This document shows positions 33,188 to 41,816 of a stretch of 64,000 nt of DNA, in pieces (positions within the stretch are counted from its first letter, which is position 1; every line of letters begins with the position of its first letter). The position numbers and the translations under genes were made by a program. The stretch comes from Truepera sp965215315 (lineage in GTDB: Bacteria > Deinococcota > Deinococci > Deinococcales > Trueperaceae). The DNA lies in assembly GCA_965215315.1 (NCBI GenBank), contig CBDCDB010000008.1:930001-994000 (forward strand), read 5' to 3'. The notes under the pieces were generated by a model. It made no database searches and was not told the origin of the DNA. It saw nothing but the letters and a program-made list of their open reading frames with translations.

Positions 33188-35089
33188 ATGGGTAAATTTC
33201 CAATTCGGAGCCTCCTCATCGGGGCAGCAGTATTAGGGTTCGTCGTCTTTATCGCCTCACAAAATAACGCCCGTAACCGGGCCGATACTCAGAGTTATAC
33301 CTACTTTTCAAAACAACTCGCAGGTGCCCAGATCGATAGCGTAACGGTCAAAGACCTCGCGCTAGACGTCAAGGCCAAAAGCGGTGAAACCTACACCACG
33401 CGCGTCAACGCGCCCCTTAGTACGGATGAACTCAACAAGATTGAGGCCAAGGTCGGCAACCTCGAGGTTGCCCCCAAAGCCCAGAACTGGGGTGGCTTAC
33501 TAATTGCCCTCCTGCCGATTCTCTTGATGGTCGCCTTTTTGTGGTATCTGATGCGCGGAATGCGTTCGGGTGGCGACGGCGCGATGCAGTTCGGCAAATC
33601 CAAGGCCCGCATCGTTACGGAGGAGAACTCGCAAACCCTGTTTCGGGACGTCGCCGGGGTTGAAGAGGCCAAAAGCGACCTTTTCGAGGTCGTCGAGTTT
33701 CTTAAAAACCCCGGTAAGTTTCACGCGCTCGGGGCGCGGATTCCGCACGGCGTGCTGATGGTCGGCCCACCCGGATCGGGTAAAACGCACCTTGCCAAAG
33801 CTGTTGCCGGTGAAGCCAAGGTGCCGTTTTTCAGCATTTCGGGTTCAGATTTTGTGGAGATGTTTGTCGGCGTCGGCGCGGCCCGTGTCCGCGACCTCTT
33901 TGAGAACGCCAAAAAGAGCGCTCCTTGCATCGTTTTTATCGACGAGATCGACGCGGTAGGGCGGCGGCGCGGGATGAACATCAACGGCGGCAACGACGAA
34001 CGTGAGCAGACCTTAAACGCGCTACTCGTCGAGATGGACGGGTTTGAGTCAAAACACGACATCATCATCGTCGCCGCGACGAACCGGCCCGACGTCTTAG
34101 ACCCCGCGCTACTGCGTCCCGGCCGTTTTGACCGGCAGGTCGTCGTAGACGCGCCCGATATGCGGGGGCGCGCCGCGATTTTGCAGATTCACTCGCGCGG
34201 GAAACCCCTCGCCAAAAGCGTTGACCTCAACACCGTAGCAAAGCGGACGCCGGGGTTTGTTGGGGCTGACCTCGAGAACCTTCTCAACGAAGCGGCGCTG
34301 GTTGCAGCTAGAGCCAACCGCAAAGAGATTTTGCCTAAAGACCTGGACGAAGCTGCCGACCGCGTGGTGATGGGGCCGGAGCGCCGGAGCAGGCTCATCA
34401 GCCCGAAAGAAAAGAAGATTACGGCGTATCACGAAGGTGGGCACGCCCTCGCCGCGTTTTTACTCCCGAACGCCGACCCGGTGCATAAAATCACCATCGT
34501 CCCGCGTGGACGCGCGGGCGGCTACGTGATGCGCGTTGCAGATGAAGATCGGATGTACATGTCGAAAGATATGCTCCTCGATACGGTCGGCGTCGCCTTA
34601 GCCGGTCGCGCCGCCGAAGAGATTATCTTTGATGATGTGACGACCGGAGCGCAGAGCGACTTTCAGCAAGCCACCAACATTGCCAAACGGATGGTGACGA
34701 ACTGGGGGATGAGCGACGCACTCGGACGCGTGGCCCTCTCGAGCGGTTCCGAATCGTACTTGGGCGAGATGGAGGGGATGCGCTCTTACAGCGAAGAGAC
34801 GGCCCGGATGGTTGACAACGAGATTAAAGAGATTTTAGACCTCCAGTACACCCGCATCCTGAACCTCTTAAAAGAGAATAGAGAGGGACTCGAGACCATC
34901 GTCCGGGTTTTACTCGAGCGCGAAACCCTTCACGCTGAAGAGTTTGCCGCCGTCATGCGCGGTGAAACCCTTCCGGAAGTCCCTTACGAAGCGCCGCTCG
35001 ACGTACTTACGCCGCCGACGCCGAGCCAACCCGACAAACCCTCGAAAGGGCCGCTGCTGCCGCCGGGGATGATGCCGAAACCGAGCTAA
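33188..35089 (+). CDS. ftsH: ATP-dependent zinc metalloprotease FtsH
   Basis: A 633-residue membrane AAA+ protease. The first membrane segment is at residues 8-24 (LLIGAAVLGFVVFIA) and the second at about 100-122 (GGLLIALLPILLMVAFLWYLM). The AAA module has Walker A GPPGSGKTHLAKAVAG, Walker B CIVFIDEIDAVG, and the SRH with RPDVLDPALLRPGRFDRQVVVD. The protease motif is AYHEGGHALAAF, where the second residue after HE is Gly rather than the usual Ala; HExxH is intact. It degrades membrane and regulatory proteins. Confidence 0.97.
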   Translation: MGKFPIRSLLIGAAVLGFVVFIASQNNARNRADTQSYTYFSKQLAGAQIDSVTVKDLALDVKAKSGETYTTRVNAPLSTDELNKIEAKVGNLEVAPKAQNWGGLLIALLPILLMVAFLWYLMRGMRSGGDGAMQFGKSKARIVTEENSQTLFRDVAGVEEAKSDLFEVVEFLKNPGKFHALGARIPHGVLMVGPPGSGKTHLAKAVAGEAKVPFFSISGSDFVEMFVGVGAARVRDLFENAKKSAPCIVFIDEIDAVGRRRGMNINGGNDEREQTLNALLVEMDGFESKHDIIIVAATNRPDVLDPALLRPGRFDRQVVVDAPDMRGRAAILQIHSRGKPLAKSVDLNTVAKRTPGFVGADLENLLNEAALVAARANRKEILPKDLDEAADRVVMGPERRSRLISPKEKKITAYHEGGHALAAFLLPNADPVHKITIVPRGRAGGYVMRVADEDRMYMSKDMLLDTVGVALAGRAAEEIIFDDVTTGAQSDFQQATNIAKRMVTNWGMSDALGRVALSSGSESYLGEMEGMRSYSEETARMVDNEIKEILDLQYTRILNLLKENREGLETIVRVLLERETLHAEEFAAVMRGETLPEVPYEAPLDVLTPPTPSQPDKPSKGPLLPPGMMPKPS

Positions 35090-35110
35090 GTTTTACGTTG
35101 TATCTAACGC

Positions 35111-35141
35111 AAACGTCGCTAGGAAACCAGCGGCGTTTGAC
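35111..35141 (+). terminator. Hairpin downstream of ftsH
   Basis: AACGTCGCT pairs with AGCGGCGTT (9 pairs, one G-T) around an 8-base loop, just after the ftsH stop. Only a short T stretch follows, so termination is likely but not certain. Confidence 0.45.
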
Positions 35142-35213
35142 CTTGCAAAGCGAAAATAGACAGGTGCATAACTTGGTGAGGCCATAAAAAATTTGTGCTT
35201 GTGGAGACGTTAA

Positions 35214-35933
35214 ATGACTAATGAAGCTAAGCTAGACGAATTTTTCGGGCGCATTGCATCGTGGGAACGTTTAGGTAAGCGTATCTCTCCGAGAGGCATT
35301 ACTTTCTATGCCCTGCCACAAGACGAGAACGGCGTAGAGACAGGCCATCTTTGGTTTCAGCGCCTCTTCCCTGCGCTGACCGAGGCAGAGTATAGCGAAA
35401 TGAATGGTGCGTTTGACGTTACTCTGCCCGAGGCATTTAGGCAATTCTATCTACAAGCAAACGGGGCAAACCTATTTAACGGCACGTTCTCACTTTACGG
35501 CTACATCAACGAACGCATGAGCGACCTTTCCGTAGGGCTCGGACTCTATAACCTTGCCGAACTTCAGGCTCCGTATCTACGCTGGGATGGGCGACCTTCG
35601 TTTTTTCTCTTCGGCTCTATTAAAAGGTATTACAATACACTCAACTACCTTTACTTCGATTCGGATGATGGTCGTGTCTATTTGACGAAACATCGTTATA
35701 CGGCTGAGCCGATAGCCTCGTGGGAAAGCCTGCCAGATATGCTGCTAAGCGAATACGAGCGACTAGAGAAACTATTCACCGCTAATGGGGTTGAGATTGA
35801 ACGGCCTATTAGTCTTGATGAAGACGTTCTCGAGAAAGGCAAAGCGCTATGGATGAATGCGATGAAAGAGCATCGTATAAAAGAGAGAAAAGGCAAGAAA
35901 AAGCCGAAGCGTGCGGCGAACCCGCAACAGTAG
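35214..35933 (+). CDS. SMI1/KNR4-like protein
   Basis: 239 residues. Its central part FPALTEAEYSEMNGAFDVTLPEAFRQFYLQANGANLFNGTFSLYGY matches the SMI1/KNR4 fold (Leu-Pro-x-x-aromatic-Arg-x-Phe then a Gly-Asn turn). The FFLFGSIKRYYNTLNYLYFDSDDGRVYL region is also typical. The tail is Lys-rich. In bacteria such proteins often act as immunity proteins against polymorphic toxins, but no toxin gene is next to it. Codon use and lower GC differ from ftsH, hinting at transfer. Confidence 0.65.
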   Translation: MTNEAKLDEFFGRIASWERLGKRISPRGITFYALPQDENGVETGHLWFQRLFPALTEAEYSEMNGAFDVTLPEAFRQFYLQANGANLFNGTFSLYGYINERMSDLSVGLGLYNLAELQAPYLRWDGRPSFFLFGSIKRYYNTLNYLYFDSDDGRVYLTKHRYTAEPIASWESLPDMLLSEYERLEKLFTANGVEIERPISLDEDVLEKGKALWMNAMKEHRIKERKGKKKPKRAANPQQ

Positions 35934-35976
35934 CCAAAGGCAGCTTGCGCGAAATTATGCTTGATTTCTTCTAGCT

Positions 35977-37020
35977 TTACGCCCGCTGCGTAAACTCGAG
36001 GTACGCCGCCAGCTTTTCCGCTGCCGCCCCCGTATTTAACAGGTCGTCAGCGAGTTCAACACCCGCCCCCAAATCCGGCGCTTTATCGCCCAAGTAGAGG
36101 GCTGCGCCTGCGTTCAGCAAAACCACGTCGCGTTTGGCTCCGTGCAGGTCATTATTTAGCAGGGCGCGGATGATAACGGCGTTTTCTTCGGGCGTGCCGC
36201 CAGACAGCTCGAGCCGGTCGTATAACCCCAGCCCCAGACTTTGAGGATGCACCGTATAGGTGCGGAGTGTCCCGTCATCAGTTAGTTCGGTCACGCGCGT
36301 TTCACCGCAAACAGTCAGTTCGTCTAAACCGTCCCCGTGAACGACGAGCGCCTGCTCGACACCTAAACCCGCTAAAACCTGTGCCAGCGGTTCGGTGAGT
36401 CTGGGATCGTAGACACCTAACAGCTGCCGGTTCGCCCCGGCCGGGTTCGTCAGTGGGCCGAGGCTGTTAAAAATCGTGCGCGCCCGCAGGTCAGCGCGAA
36501 TCGGCGCAACGAACTTCATCGCCGGGTGGTGCGTTTTGGCAAAGATAAAGGCCAAACCGACCGCTTCGATACACGCTGCGAGCTGTTCGGGGGTTCCGTC
36601 AAGCTTAGCCCCCAACGCCTCCAGCACATCCGCCGCCCCGGATTTACGCGTTACGGCGCGGTTCCCGTGTTTAGCGACCTTGACGCCGCCAGCTGCCAGC
36701 ACGAACAAACTCGCTGTGCTGATGTTAAAGGTGCTGAGGCCCGTTCCGCCCGTCCCACAGGTATCTAGCAGCGGCCCTGAAACCTTGACGGGTACGTGAA
36801 CGGCCCGTTCCCGCATCGCCTTAGCAAACCCGATGATTTCATCGACGGTCTCGCCCCGCGTGCGGAGCGCCGCTAACAGGGCCGCCGCCTGCATCTGGCT
36901 GAGCTGTCCGTCCATCAGGTGCCCCATTACCCACTCGGCCCGCTCTTGCGAAAGCGTTTGAGCGTCGAACACGTCGCCCAAAAGCGTTGTGATGTCAAAA
37001 TCGGTCTGTGCTTCAGACAT
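35977..37020 (-). CDS. trpD: Anthranilate phosphoribosyltransferase
   Basis: 347 residues from ATG 37020 (MSEAQTDFDITTLLGDVF); the frame extends further upstream over the glycosyltransferase gene but without family similarity. Motifs are GPLLDTCGTGGTGLSTFNIST (PRPP loop), VAKHGNRAVTRKSGAADVLEALG, and FIFAKTHHPAMKFVAPIRADLRARTIFNSLGPLTNPA. It transfers phosphoribose to anthranilate. It is the last gene of the trp cluster and overlaps the glycosyltransferase gene by 8 bases. Confidence 0.95.
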   Translation of the reverse strand: MSEAQTDFDITTLLGDVFDAQTLSQERAEWVMGHLMDGQLSQMQAAALLAALRTRGETVDEIIGFAKAMRERAVHVPVKVSGPLLDTCGTGGTGLSTFNISTASLFVLAAGGVKVAKHGNRAVTRKSGAADVLEALGAKLDGTPEQLAACIEAVGLAFIFAKTHHPAMKFVAPIRADLRARTIFNSLGPLTNPAGANRQLLGVYDPRLTEPLAQVLAGLGVEQALVVHGDGLDELTVCGETRVTELTDDGTLRTYTVHPQSLGLGLYDRLELSGGTPEENAVIIRALLNNDLHGAKRDVVLLNAGAALYLGDKAPDLGAGVELADDLLNTGAAAEKLAAYLEFTQRA

Positions 37021-37861
37021 GGTTTCTCTCCTCGAGTGCGCCGAGTAAGTAGGCGCGTTCGTAGTGGTACAGGGGATTTGCGGTACGTTTTGCGATAAGC
37101 GGGTGAAAGAGGGGGCGTTTGAGCGCCAGCATAAGGGGGTGTAGTCCGAGCAGTAGACCGACCCCCAGACTCCCGAACTCCTGATAGACCCGCCACTGCG
37201 CCCGCCCCGCCGCAAACGCTTTTTCCTGAAAATTGCCGCCGAGTTGCCGCGCTGCATGATACGCCAGCGCCCTGGGTGCGCGGCGAAAACTGAGCCCCAG
37301 CGCACGGAGTTTAAGGGCTAGGTGAGGGTCTTCGCCGCCGTAACCGGTAAAACTAGGGTCGTAGCCACCGACCTGACGAAACGCCCACGCCGGAATGCTC
37401 GTATTGGCTCCCGTCGCGTTAATCCATAACGCGCGGCTGCCGAAACCGAAAGCTTGTTCAAACGGCTCGCGGCGTCCTCCTTGCCGGAGCGAATCCGGCA
37501 ATACCAACTTACCAATGATGACACTTTGAGGAAACCGCCGATGCGCCGCAAGGTGCTCAGCTAACGCCTCCGGTGCCAGCAAGCAGTCGTCGTCGCTCAT
37601 GAGCAACGTTTTGCCCACAGCATATTCAGCACAGAGATTGCGAGCCCCGGCTGCACCCAGTTTTTCGGGTGGAGTCAAAACTTGAAGCGCAAAAGGCGGC
37701 CGCAGTTCAGCCAGCCATTCACGAGTACCATCAGTCGAACCGTCGTCGCAAACGATGACCTCAAAATCGGTTTTGGAGAGCGTTTGCTCGGCAAGTGAAG
37801 CAAATTTACGGGCCAATAGCTCCCGGCGATCGAAAGTCGGAACGAGCACGCTCAGCTTCAT
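37013..37861 (-). CDS. Family 2 glycosyltransferase
   Basis: A 282-residue GT-A glycosyltransferase. The start is KLSVLVPTFDRRELLARKFASL, the nucleotide-binding strand is FEVIVCDDGSTDGTREWL, the metal site is LLMSDDDCLLAPEAL (DxD), and GGYDPSFTGYGGEDPHLALKLRALG is the acceptor-side signature. There is no obvious membrane segment except a weak hydrophobic stretch near residues 232-250. It transfers a sugar from a nucleotide donor. It is oddly placed inside the tryptophan cluster, overlapping trpD. Confidence 0.87.
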   Translation of the reverse strand: MKLSVLVPTFDRRELLARKFASLAEQTLSKTDFEVIVCDDGSTDGTREWLAELRPPFALQVLTPPEKLGAAGARNLCAEYAVGKTLLMSDDDCLLAPEALAEHLAAHRRFPQSVIIGKLVLPDSLRQGGRREPFEQAFGFGSRALWINATGANTSIPAWAFRQVGGYDPSFTGYGGEDPHLALKLRALGLSFRRAPRALAYHAARQLGGNFQEKAFAAGRAQWRVYQEFGSLGVGLLLGLHPLMLALKRPLFHPLIAKRTANPLYHYERAYLLGALEERNHV

Positions 37862-37864
37862 ACG

Positions 37865-38254
37865 CTAGACCTCGACCTTGTAGGAAAGCCCTAACTCATC
37901 CCCCGGCAAGCCGCGAATCCCCCAGTTCTCCCGTGGTGTTTCGGTGAGGGTAAGCTCGAGGTCATTCACGTCATACCCCAGCTCAGCACGAAAACGTTCA
38001 AAAAGCAACTGAATCAACCGTTTTTTCGCCGCTTCCGAACGCCCCTCGAACATATGGATTTCCAGAATGGTATAGCGTTTAGAACGCCCTGCCGGAAAGA
38101 TAAAATCTTCGGCGGCAAGTGGAAAAAACCGGTGAAAACGTTTGTTTTTAGGAAGGGCAAACGCGTCCATTAGGCAACTATGAACCGTGTTTGATAGCTT
38201 CTCCCGCCGTCCGGCAAGGGCTGAGGCTAGGGCGTAGATTTTAACTTGGGCCAT
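37865..38254 (-). CDS. Tautomerase-family protein
   Basis: 129 residues of the tautomerase superfamily in its long form. After MAQVKIYALASALAGRREKLSNTVHSCLMDAFALP comes EAAKKRLIQLLFERFRAELGYDVNDLELTLTETPRENWGIRG. These proteins usually act through Pro at position 2 after Met removal; here position 2 is Ala, so the standard proton-transfer mechanism is doubtful. It overlaps the DUF402 gene start region by 28 bases. The substrate is unknown. Confidence 0.75.
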   Translation of the reverse strand: MAQVKIYALASALAGRREKLSNTVHSCLMDAFALPKNKRFHRFFPLAAEDFIFPAGRSKRYTILEIHMFEGRSEAAKKRLIQLLFERFRAELGYDVNDLELTLTETPRENWGIRGLPGDELGLSYKVEV

Positions 38255-38760
38255 GCCAGCGTCACCCCCTCAGCTTGCAGGTACGCTGCTAAACTGTATC
38301 CGTGTTTTGCCAAACCGTTGAGCAAAATGTGCGCGGTCGTTAAAGCATACGCCGCTTCTTCAGCGTCCAGATGACCTTCTTCTGTGGCCTCCAAGTATTC
38401 GTCCGTGTCAATGATTTCGGCGCGTTCGCCTTCAAAAACCAAGACATCCAAGTAGAGGTCGCGCACAACCCAGCGTTCGCCCTGTTCAGAAACGCGCACC
38501 ACGTCCACGTAGTAATCGAAATTCGCGTGAGGACGTTCAGGTTTACGGTACTCAAAACGCACGACCTGAAGCCCCAAGTCTGGCAGCACCTGGCCTCGCA
38601 TCGTTAGAGATTCCGGATGGTTATCGTACTCAGCAACATATGTAAGCTGGTTTGAGTTTACGGTGTGGGACACGAGCCAACTGACTTCAACTCCTTCAAC
38701 TTTATGACGTATACGTTGACGCTTCCTGAACTGGTAGACAGCTTCTGTAACCGGGTGCAT
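38227..38760 (-). CDS. DUF402-domain protein (copy 2)
   Basis: 177 residues starting MHPVTEAVYQF. The DUF402 core is DYYVDVVRVSEQGERWVVRDLYLDVLVFEGERAEIIDTDEYLEA, with the Asp-rich pattern D-LYLDV-...-DTDE that binds metal in characterised nucleoside di/triphosphatases of the family. The C-terminus is helical (AYALTTAHILLNGLAKHGYSL). A tandem paralogue of the gene upstream, sharing ATG overlap at 38760. Reported family activity is hydrolysis of nucleoside tri/diphosphates; the role here is unknown. Confidence 0.82.
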   Translation of the reverse strand: MHPVTEAVYQFRKRQRIRHKVEGVEVSWLVSHTVNSNQLTYVAEYDNHPESLTMRGQVLPDLGLQVVRFEYRKPERPHANFDYYVDVVRVSEQGERWVVRDLYLDVLVFEGERAEIIDTDEYLEATEEGHLDAEEAAYALTTAHILLNGLAKHGYSLAAYLQAEGVTLAWPKLKSTP

Positions 38761-39260
38761 TAGAAGGTAGCCTCGAGCCCCACCACATTTTTAAGCCAAG
38801 CGCGTAGACTGTAACCACATTTTGCCAAACCATTGAGTAAATTATGCGCTGTGTTAAGCGCATAAACCGACTCTTGCAGCGTCAACAACCCTTCAGTTTG
38901 CGCCTCTAAAAACTCGTCGGTGTCTATAATGTACGCGGCTTTCCCTTCGACCACAATCACGTCTAAGTAGAGGTCGCGGCTCGTCCAGCATGTTCTACCG
39001 GTTTCAAACGTCATCACATCGACACAAAAGTCATACCAGGCGTAAGAACTTCCCGGATGATGCTGCCAGCGGTTGACCTGCAATCCGAACGTAGGCAAAA
39101 GGTACGCTGCCATTCCTGCAATATGCGGATGTCTTACAAAAGGCCGTGTAAAATAGAGCCAGCCGTCGCCCTGTTCATAACGGTCTACCGGGTAAGAGCC
39201 TAAAGAAATTGTATGCGTTTGAGCAGCAACATCGTAGATTGACGTTTTTACGGGGTGCAT
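38760..39260 (-). CDS. DUF402-domain protein (copy 1)
   Basis: About 166 residues from ATG 39260 (MHPVKTSIYDV), which overlaps the trpG stop as TGATG; a longer frame upstream is inside trpG. The core is WYDFCVDVMTFETGRTCWTSRDLYLDVIVVEGKAAYIIDTDEFLEA, then AVYALNTAHNLLNGLAK-like helix. It is close to copy 2 in length and in the metal-binding DLYLDV/DTDE, so the pair arose by tandem duplication. It is cotranscribed with the trp genes. Confidence 0.82.
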   Translation of the reverse strand: MHPVKTSIYDVAAQTHTISLGSYPVDRYEQGDGWLYFTRPFVRHPHIAGMAAYLLPTFGLQVNRWQHHPGSSYAWYDFCVDVMTFETGRTCWTSRDLYLDVIVVEGKAAYIIDTDEFLEAQTEGLLTLQESVYALNTAHNLLNGLAKCGYSLRAWLKNVVGLEATF

Positions 39261-39847
39261 CAGCAGAGGTCCAAAAAGTTTTTCAGCATCGCCTTGCCTG
39301 TCTCGGTCAGGACACTTTCCGGGTGAAACTGCACACCCCAAATGGGATAGTCTTTATGCTTGAGGCCCATCACCACACGCTCGCTCGCTTCGTCAACCCA
39401 AGCGTTTGCGGCTAAAACGTCCGGCAAATCACGGACAATCAGTGAGTGATAGCGCGTTACGGTGACCGTTTCGGGCAGACCGCTGAAAACACCTGTACCG
39501 TCGTGAGACACCTCGCTCGTTTTGCCGTGCATGATGAGGGGCGCACGTTCAACCTTTGCACCAAACGCTGCGCCGATACTCTGATGACCCAGGCACACAC
39601 CTAAAACGGGCGTTTTTGCGCCGTACTGCTGAATGACCGCAACCGAGTGACCGGCCTCGTTGGGGGTACACGGCCCCGGTGAGACGACGATACCGTCAGG
39701 GTTCAGGTCGTCAATATCACCGAGTTCAAATTGGTCGTTGCGCCAGACAGTGACGTGGGCCTCGAGTTCGCCCAAGTATTGCACCAAGTTGTAAGTAAAC
39801 GAGTCATAGTTGTCAATAACCAAAATGCGTTTCACTGTACTATTCAC
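39260..39847 (-). CDS. trpG: Anthranilate synthase glutamine amidotransferase subunit
   Basis: About 195 residues. GTG 39847 is chosen because it overlaps the acetyltransferase stop (GTGA) and has GGAGGAGG 4 bases upstream. Motifs are RILVIDNYDSFTYNLVQYLGELE, GIVVSPGPCTPNEAGHS, the nucleophile GVCLGHQSIGAAFG, and the late GVQFHPESVLTETG with the catalytic His and Glu. It supplies ammonia from glutamine to TrpE. It is separated from trpE by an acetyltransferase gene. Confidence 0.95.
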   Translation of the reverse strand: MNSTVKRILVIDNYDSFTYNLVQYLGELEAHVTVWRNDQFELGDIDDLNPDGIVVSPGPCTPNEAGHSVAVIQQYGAKTPVLGVCLGHQSIGAAFGAKVERAPLIMHGKTSEVSHDGTGVFSGLPETVTVTRYHSLIVRDLPDVLAANAWVDEASERVVMGLKHKDYPIWGVQFHPESVLTETGKAMLKNFLDLC

Positions 39848-40317
39848 TGTGCCTCCTCCCGTAAATCGAGGATAAAGCTGGCGGCGGCAGGACGCTCTTG
39901 CCACCCATGCTTGGCGTAGTAGCTACGTTCGTAAGACTCTTTGGTGCGGAAGTTCTCGAGGTGTAACCGTCCGGCTCTCCGCGTTTTGGCTTCTGTCTTG
40001 ATACTTTCCAGAAGATTTGTTCCTGTCCCTCTACCGCGATATGACCCTTTAACGAACAGCTCACTCACAAATCCTTCGAGCCCCGACATCATCGGTAACC
40101 AGTGGGTGCTGCAATAACCGACAATTTCACTGTTTTCTTCTGCAACCAAGAGCGTATGGCGCTCACTCACCGTGATAATTTCTAGATGCTGCTTTACTCG
40201 CTCGAGGCTTACAGCCGGAGGTTCTTGGGTGACGCTCGGAAAATCTCCAAGCTCTCTTACCAAATTGGTAAGAGTCTCAGCATCTTCCAGTTTTACGGCG
40301 CGGATGATAGCGGCCAT
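39844..40317 (-). CDS. GNAT-family N-acetyltransferase within the trp cluster
   Basis: 157 residues. The acetyl-CoA site is VSELFVKGSYRGRGTGTNLLESIKTEAK (residues about 86-113; R-G-x-G-T-G), followed by GRLHLENFRTKESYERSYYAKHGWQER. Its start overlaps the trpE stop (TAATG) and its stop overlaps the trpG start, so it is translationally linked to both. The acceptor is unknown. Confidence 0.88.
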   Translation of the reverse strand: MAAIIRAVKLEDAETLTNLVRELGDFPSVTQEPPAVSLERVKQHLEIITVSERHTLLVAEENSEIVGYCSTHWLPMMSGLEGFVSELFVKGSYRGRGTGTNLLESIKTEAKTRRAGRLHLENFRTKESYERSYYAKHGWQERPAAASFILDLREEAQ

Positions 40318-41753
40318 TACGCTAAACCTTCGGTCGCCAATTCAACTGCCCGCACGAGCGCCGCTAACTTGTTCATACTCTCCTGATACTCGTATTCAGG
40401 ATCAGAATCTGCCACAACGCCGCCGCCCGCTTGCAAATGAATTTTGCCGCCGGTAATCACAGCGGTGCGGAGCGTCAGCGCCATGTCCATTGCCCCGGAA
40501 ACCGATACGTACCCGAACGCGCCCGCGTAGGGGCCGCGGCGGACGGTCTCCAACTCGTCGATAATCTCCATCGCCCGGATTTTGGGTGCGCCCGAAGCGG
40601 TGCCCATCGGCAAGGTCGAGGCGAGGGCGTCGAGCGGCGTTTTACCTTCAGAAAGCTGCCCTTCGACGCTTGAGACGATATGCATGACGTGGCTATAGCG
40701 CTCGACGCGCATCAGGTCGGTCACTTTGACGCTGCCGAACTTGCACACCCGTCCGAGGTCGTTCCGGCCTAAATCGACGAGCATGATATGCTCCGCGCGT
40801 TCTTTGGCGTCGGCTAGCAGCTCGAGCTTGAGCCTTTCGTCTTCGGCGGCGTCTTTGCCGCGTTGACGAGTTCCGGCAATCGGCAGCGTTTCAACCCGGT
40901 TTCCGTTACTCCTTACCAGACTTTCGGGGCTGCTCGCCACCAGAGTGACCGGGCCGAGGTCTAGGTAGCCCAAATACGGACTCGGATTGACGACGCGGAG
41001 CGCCCGGTAGAGCGCAAACGGATGAACACCCAGCTCAGCGCTGAGGCGCTGACTCAGTACCACCTGAAAGATGTCTCCGGCGCGGATGTATTCGACAGCC
41101 CTTGAAACAGCGTCCATGTACTGCGTTTTGGTGACGTTCGGCGTAAAGGTCACGCGCCGACCCGCCCGGTCGCCGGGAACGCCCGGCAGCGGCCCGCGCA
41201 ACCGGCCGTAAAGTCCTTCAATCAGCCCACGCGCCCTCGCCTCGTCCACGTCGTTACCAACTTCGGCGGGCGCAACCAGAAAGATACGCCGCTTGAGGTG
41301 GTCGAAGATAATCAGCGCTTCGGGTTCGATAAATAACAGGTCGGGGACGCCCAACTCGTCGGGGTTGGCATCAGGCAACGTCTCATACTGCCGGATCAAG
41401 TCGTAAGCCGCGTAACCGACGCTGCCCGCCCAGAAGTCGGGCAGGGCAGGGTCTTGTTCGGCGTCGCGAACGGTCAAATCCCACAGGACGCGTAAAGGGT
41501 CGGTGCTCTCGAAACTTTCAACCCCTTCAGGCGTGCTGATTTGCACGGTGCTGCCCCTCGCTTCGATGCGGCGGCGCTCACCCGTACCGATAAACGAGTA
41601 GCGGGCAACGCGTTCACCCTGTTCGACCGACTCGAGCAAAAAACTCGGGTATCCGGCAACTTTGAGGTACGCGGTCAGCGGGGTTTCTAAGTCAGCTAAA
41701 ACTTCTTTGTAAACGGGTTTAATCCGGGACAATTTTAGAGCAGTAATAAGCAA
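40317..41753 (-). CDS. trpE: Anthranilate synthase component I
   Basis: 478 residues. The chorismate-binding core shows YRALRVVNPSPYLGYLDLGPVTLVASSPESLVR, IAGTRQRGKDAAEDERL, DAKERAEHIMLVDLGRNDLGRVC, GTASGAPKIRAMEIIDELE and RGPYAGAFGYVSVSGAMDMALTLRTA, all active-site segments. The N-terminal LLESVEQGERVARYSFIG contains the Ser of the tryptophan feedback site. It forms anthranilate with TrpG. It is the first gene of the cluster, with AAGGAGA upstream of the start. No leader peptide was seen. Confidence 0.95.
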   Translation of the reverse strand: MLITALKLSRIKPVYKEVLADLETPLTAYLKVAGYPSFLLESVEQGERVARYSFIGTGERRRIEARGSTVQISTPEGVESFESTDPLRVLWDLTVRDAEQDPALPDFWAGSVGYAAYDLIRQYETLPDANPDELGVPDLLFIEPEALIIFDHLKRRIFLVAPAEVGNDVDEARARGLIEGLYGRLRGPLPGVPGDRAGRRVTFTPNVTKTQYMDAVSRAVEYIRAGDIFQVVLSQRLSAELGVHPFALYRALRVVNPSPYLGYLDLGPVTLVASSPESLVRSNGNRVETLPIAGTRQRGKDAAEDERLKLELLADAKERAEHIMLVDLGRNDLGRVCKFGSVKVTDLMRVERYSHVMHIVSSVEGQLSEGKTPLDALASTLPMGTASGAPKIRAMEIIDELETVRRGPYAGAFGYVSVSGAMDMALTLRTAVITGGKIHLQAGGGVVADSDPEYEYQESMNKLAALVRAVELATEGLA

Positions 41754-41816
41754 GTCTCCTTTTCAGGCTCGAGCAAGACAGCATGAAACCAATATATAGC
41801 TTGTAGCTAATTTGGG

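Noticed and set aside
37021..37305. Longer N-terminus of TrpD (442-residue frame)
   Set aside because: It overlaps the glycosyltransferase gene in another frame and resembles nothing; ATG 37020 gives the normal TrpD.
41754..41816. Tryptophan leader peptide or attenuator before trpE
   Set aside because: No short frame with Trp codons and no paired hairpins were seen in this short spacer.
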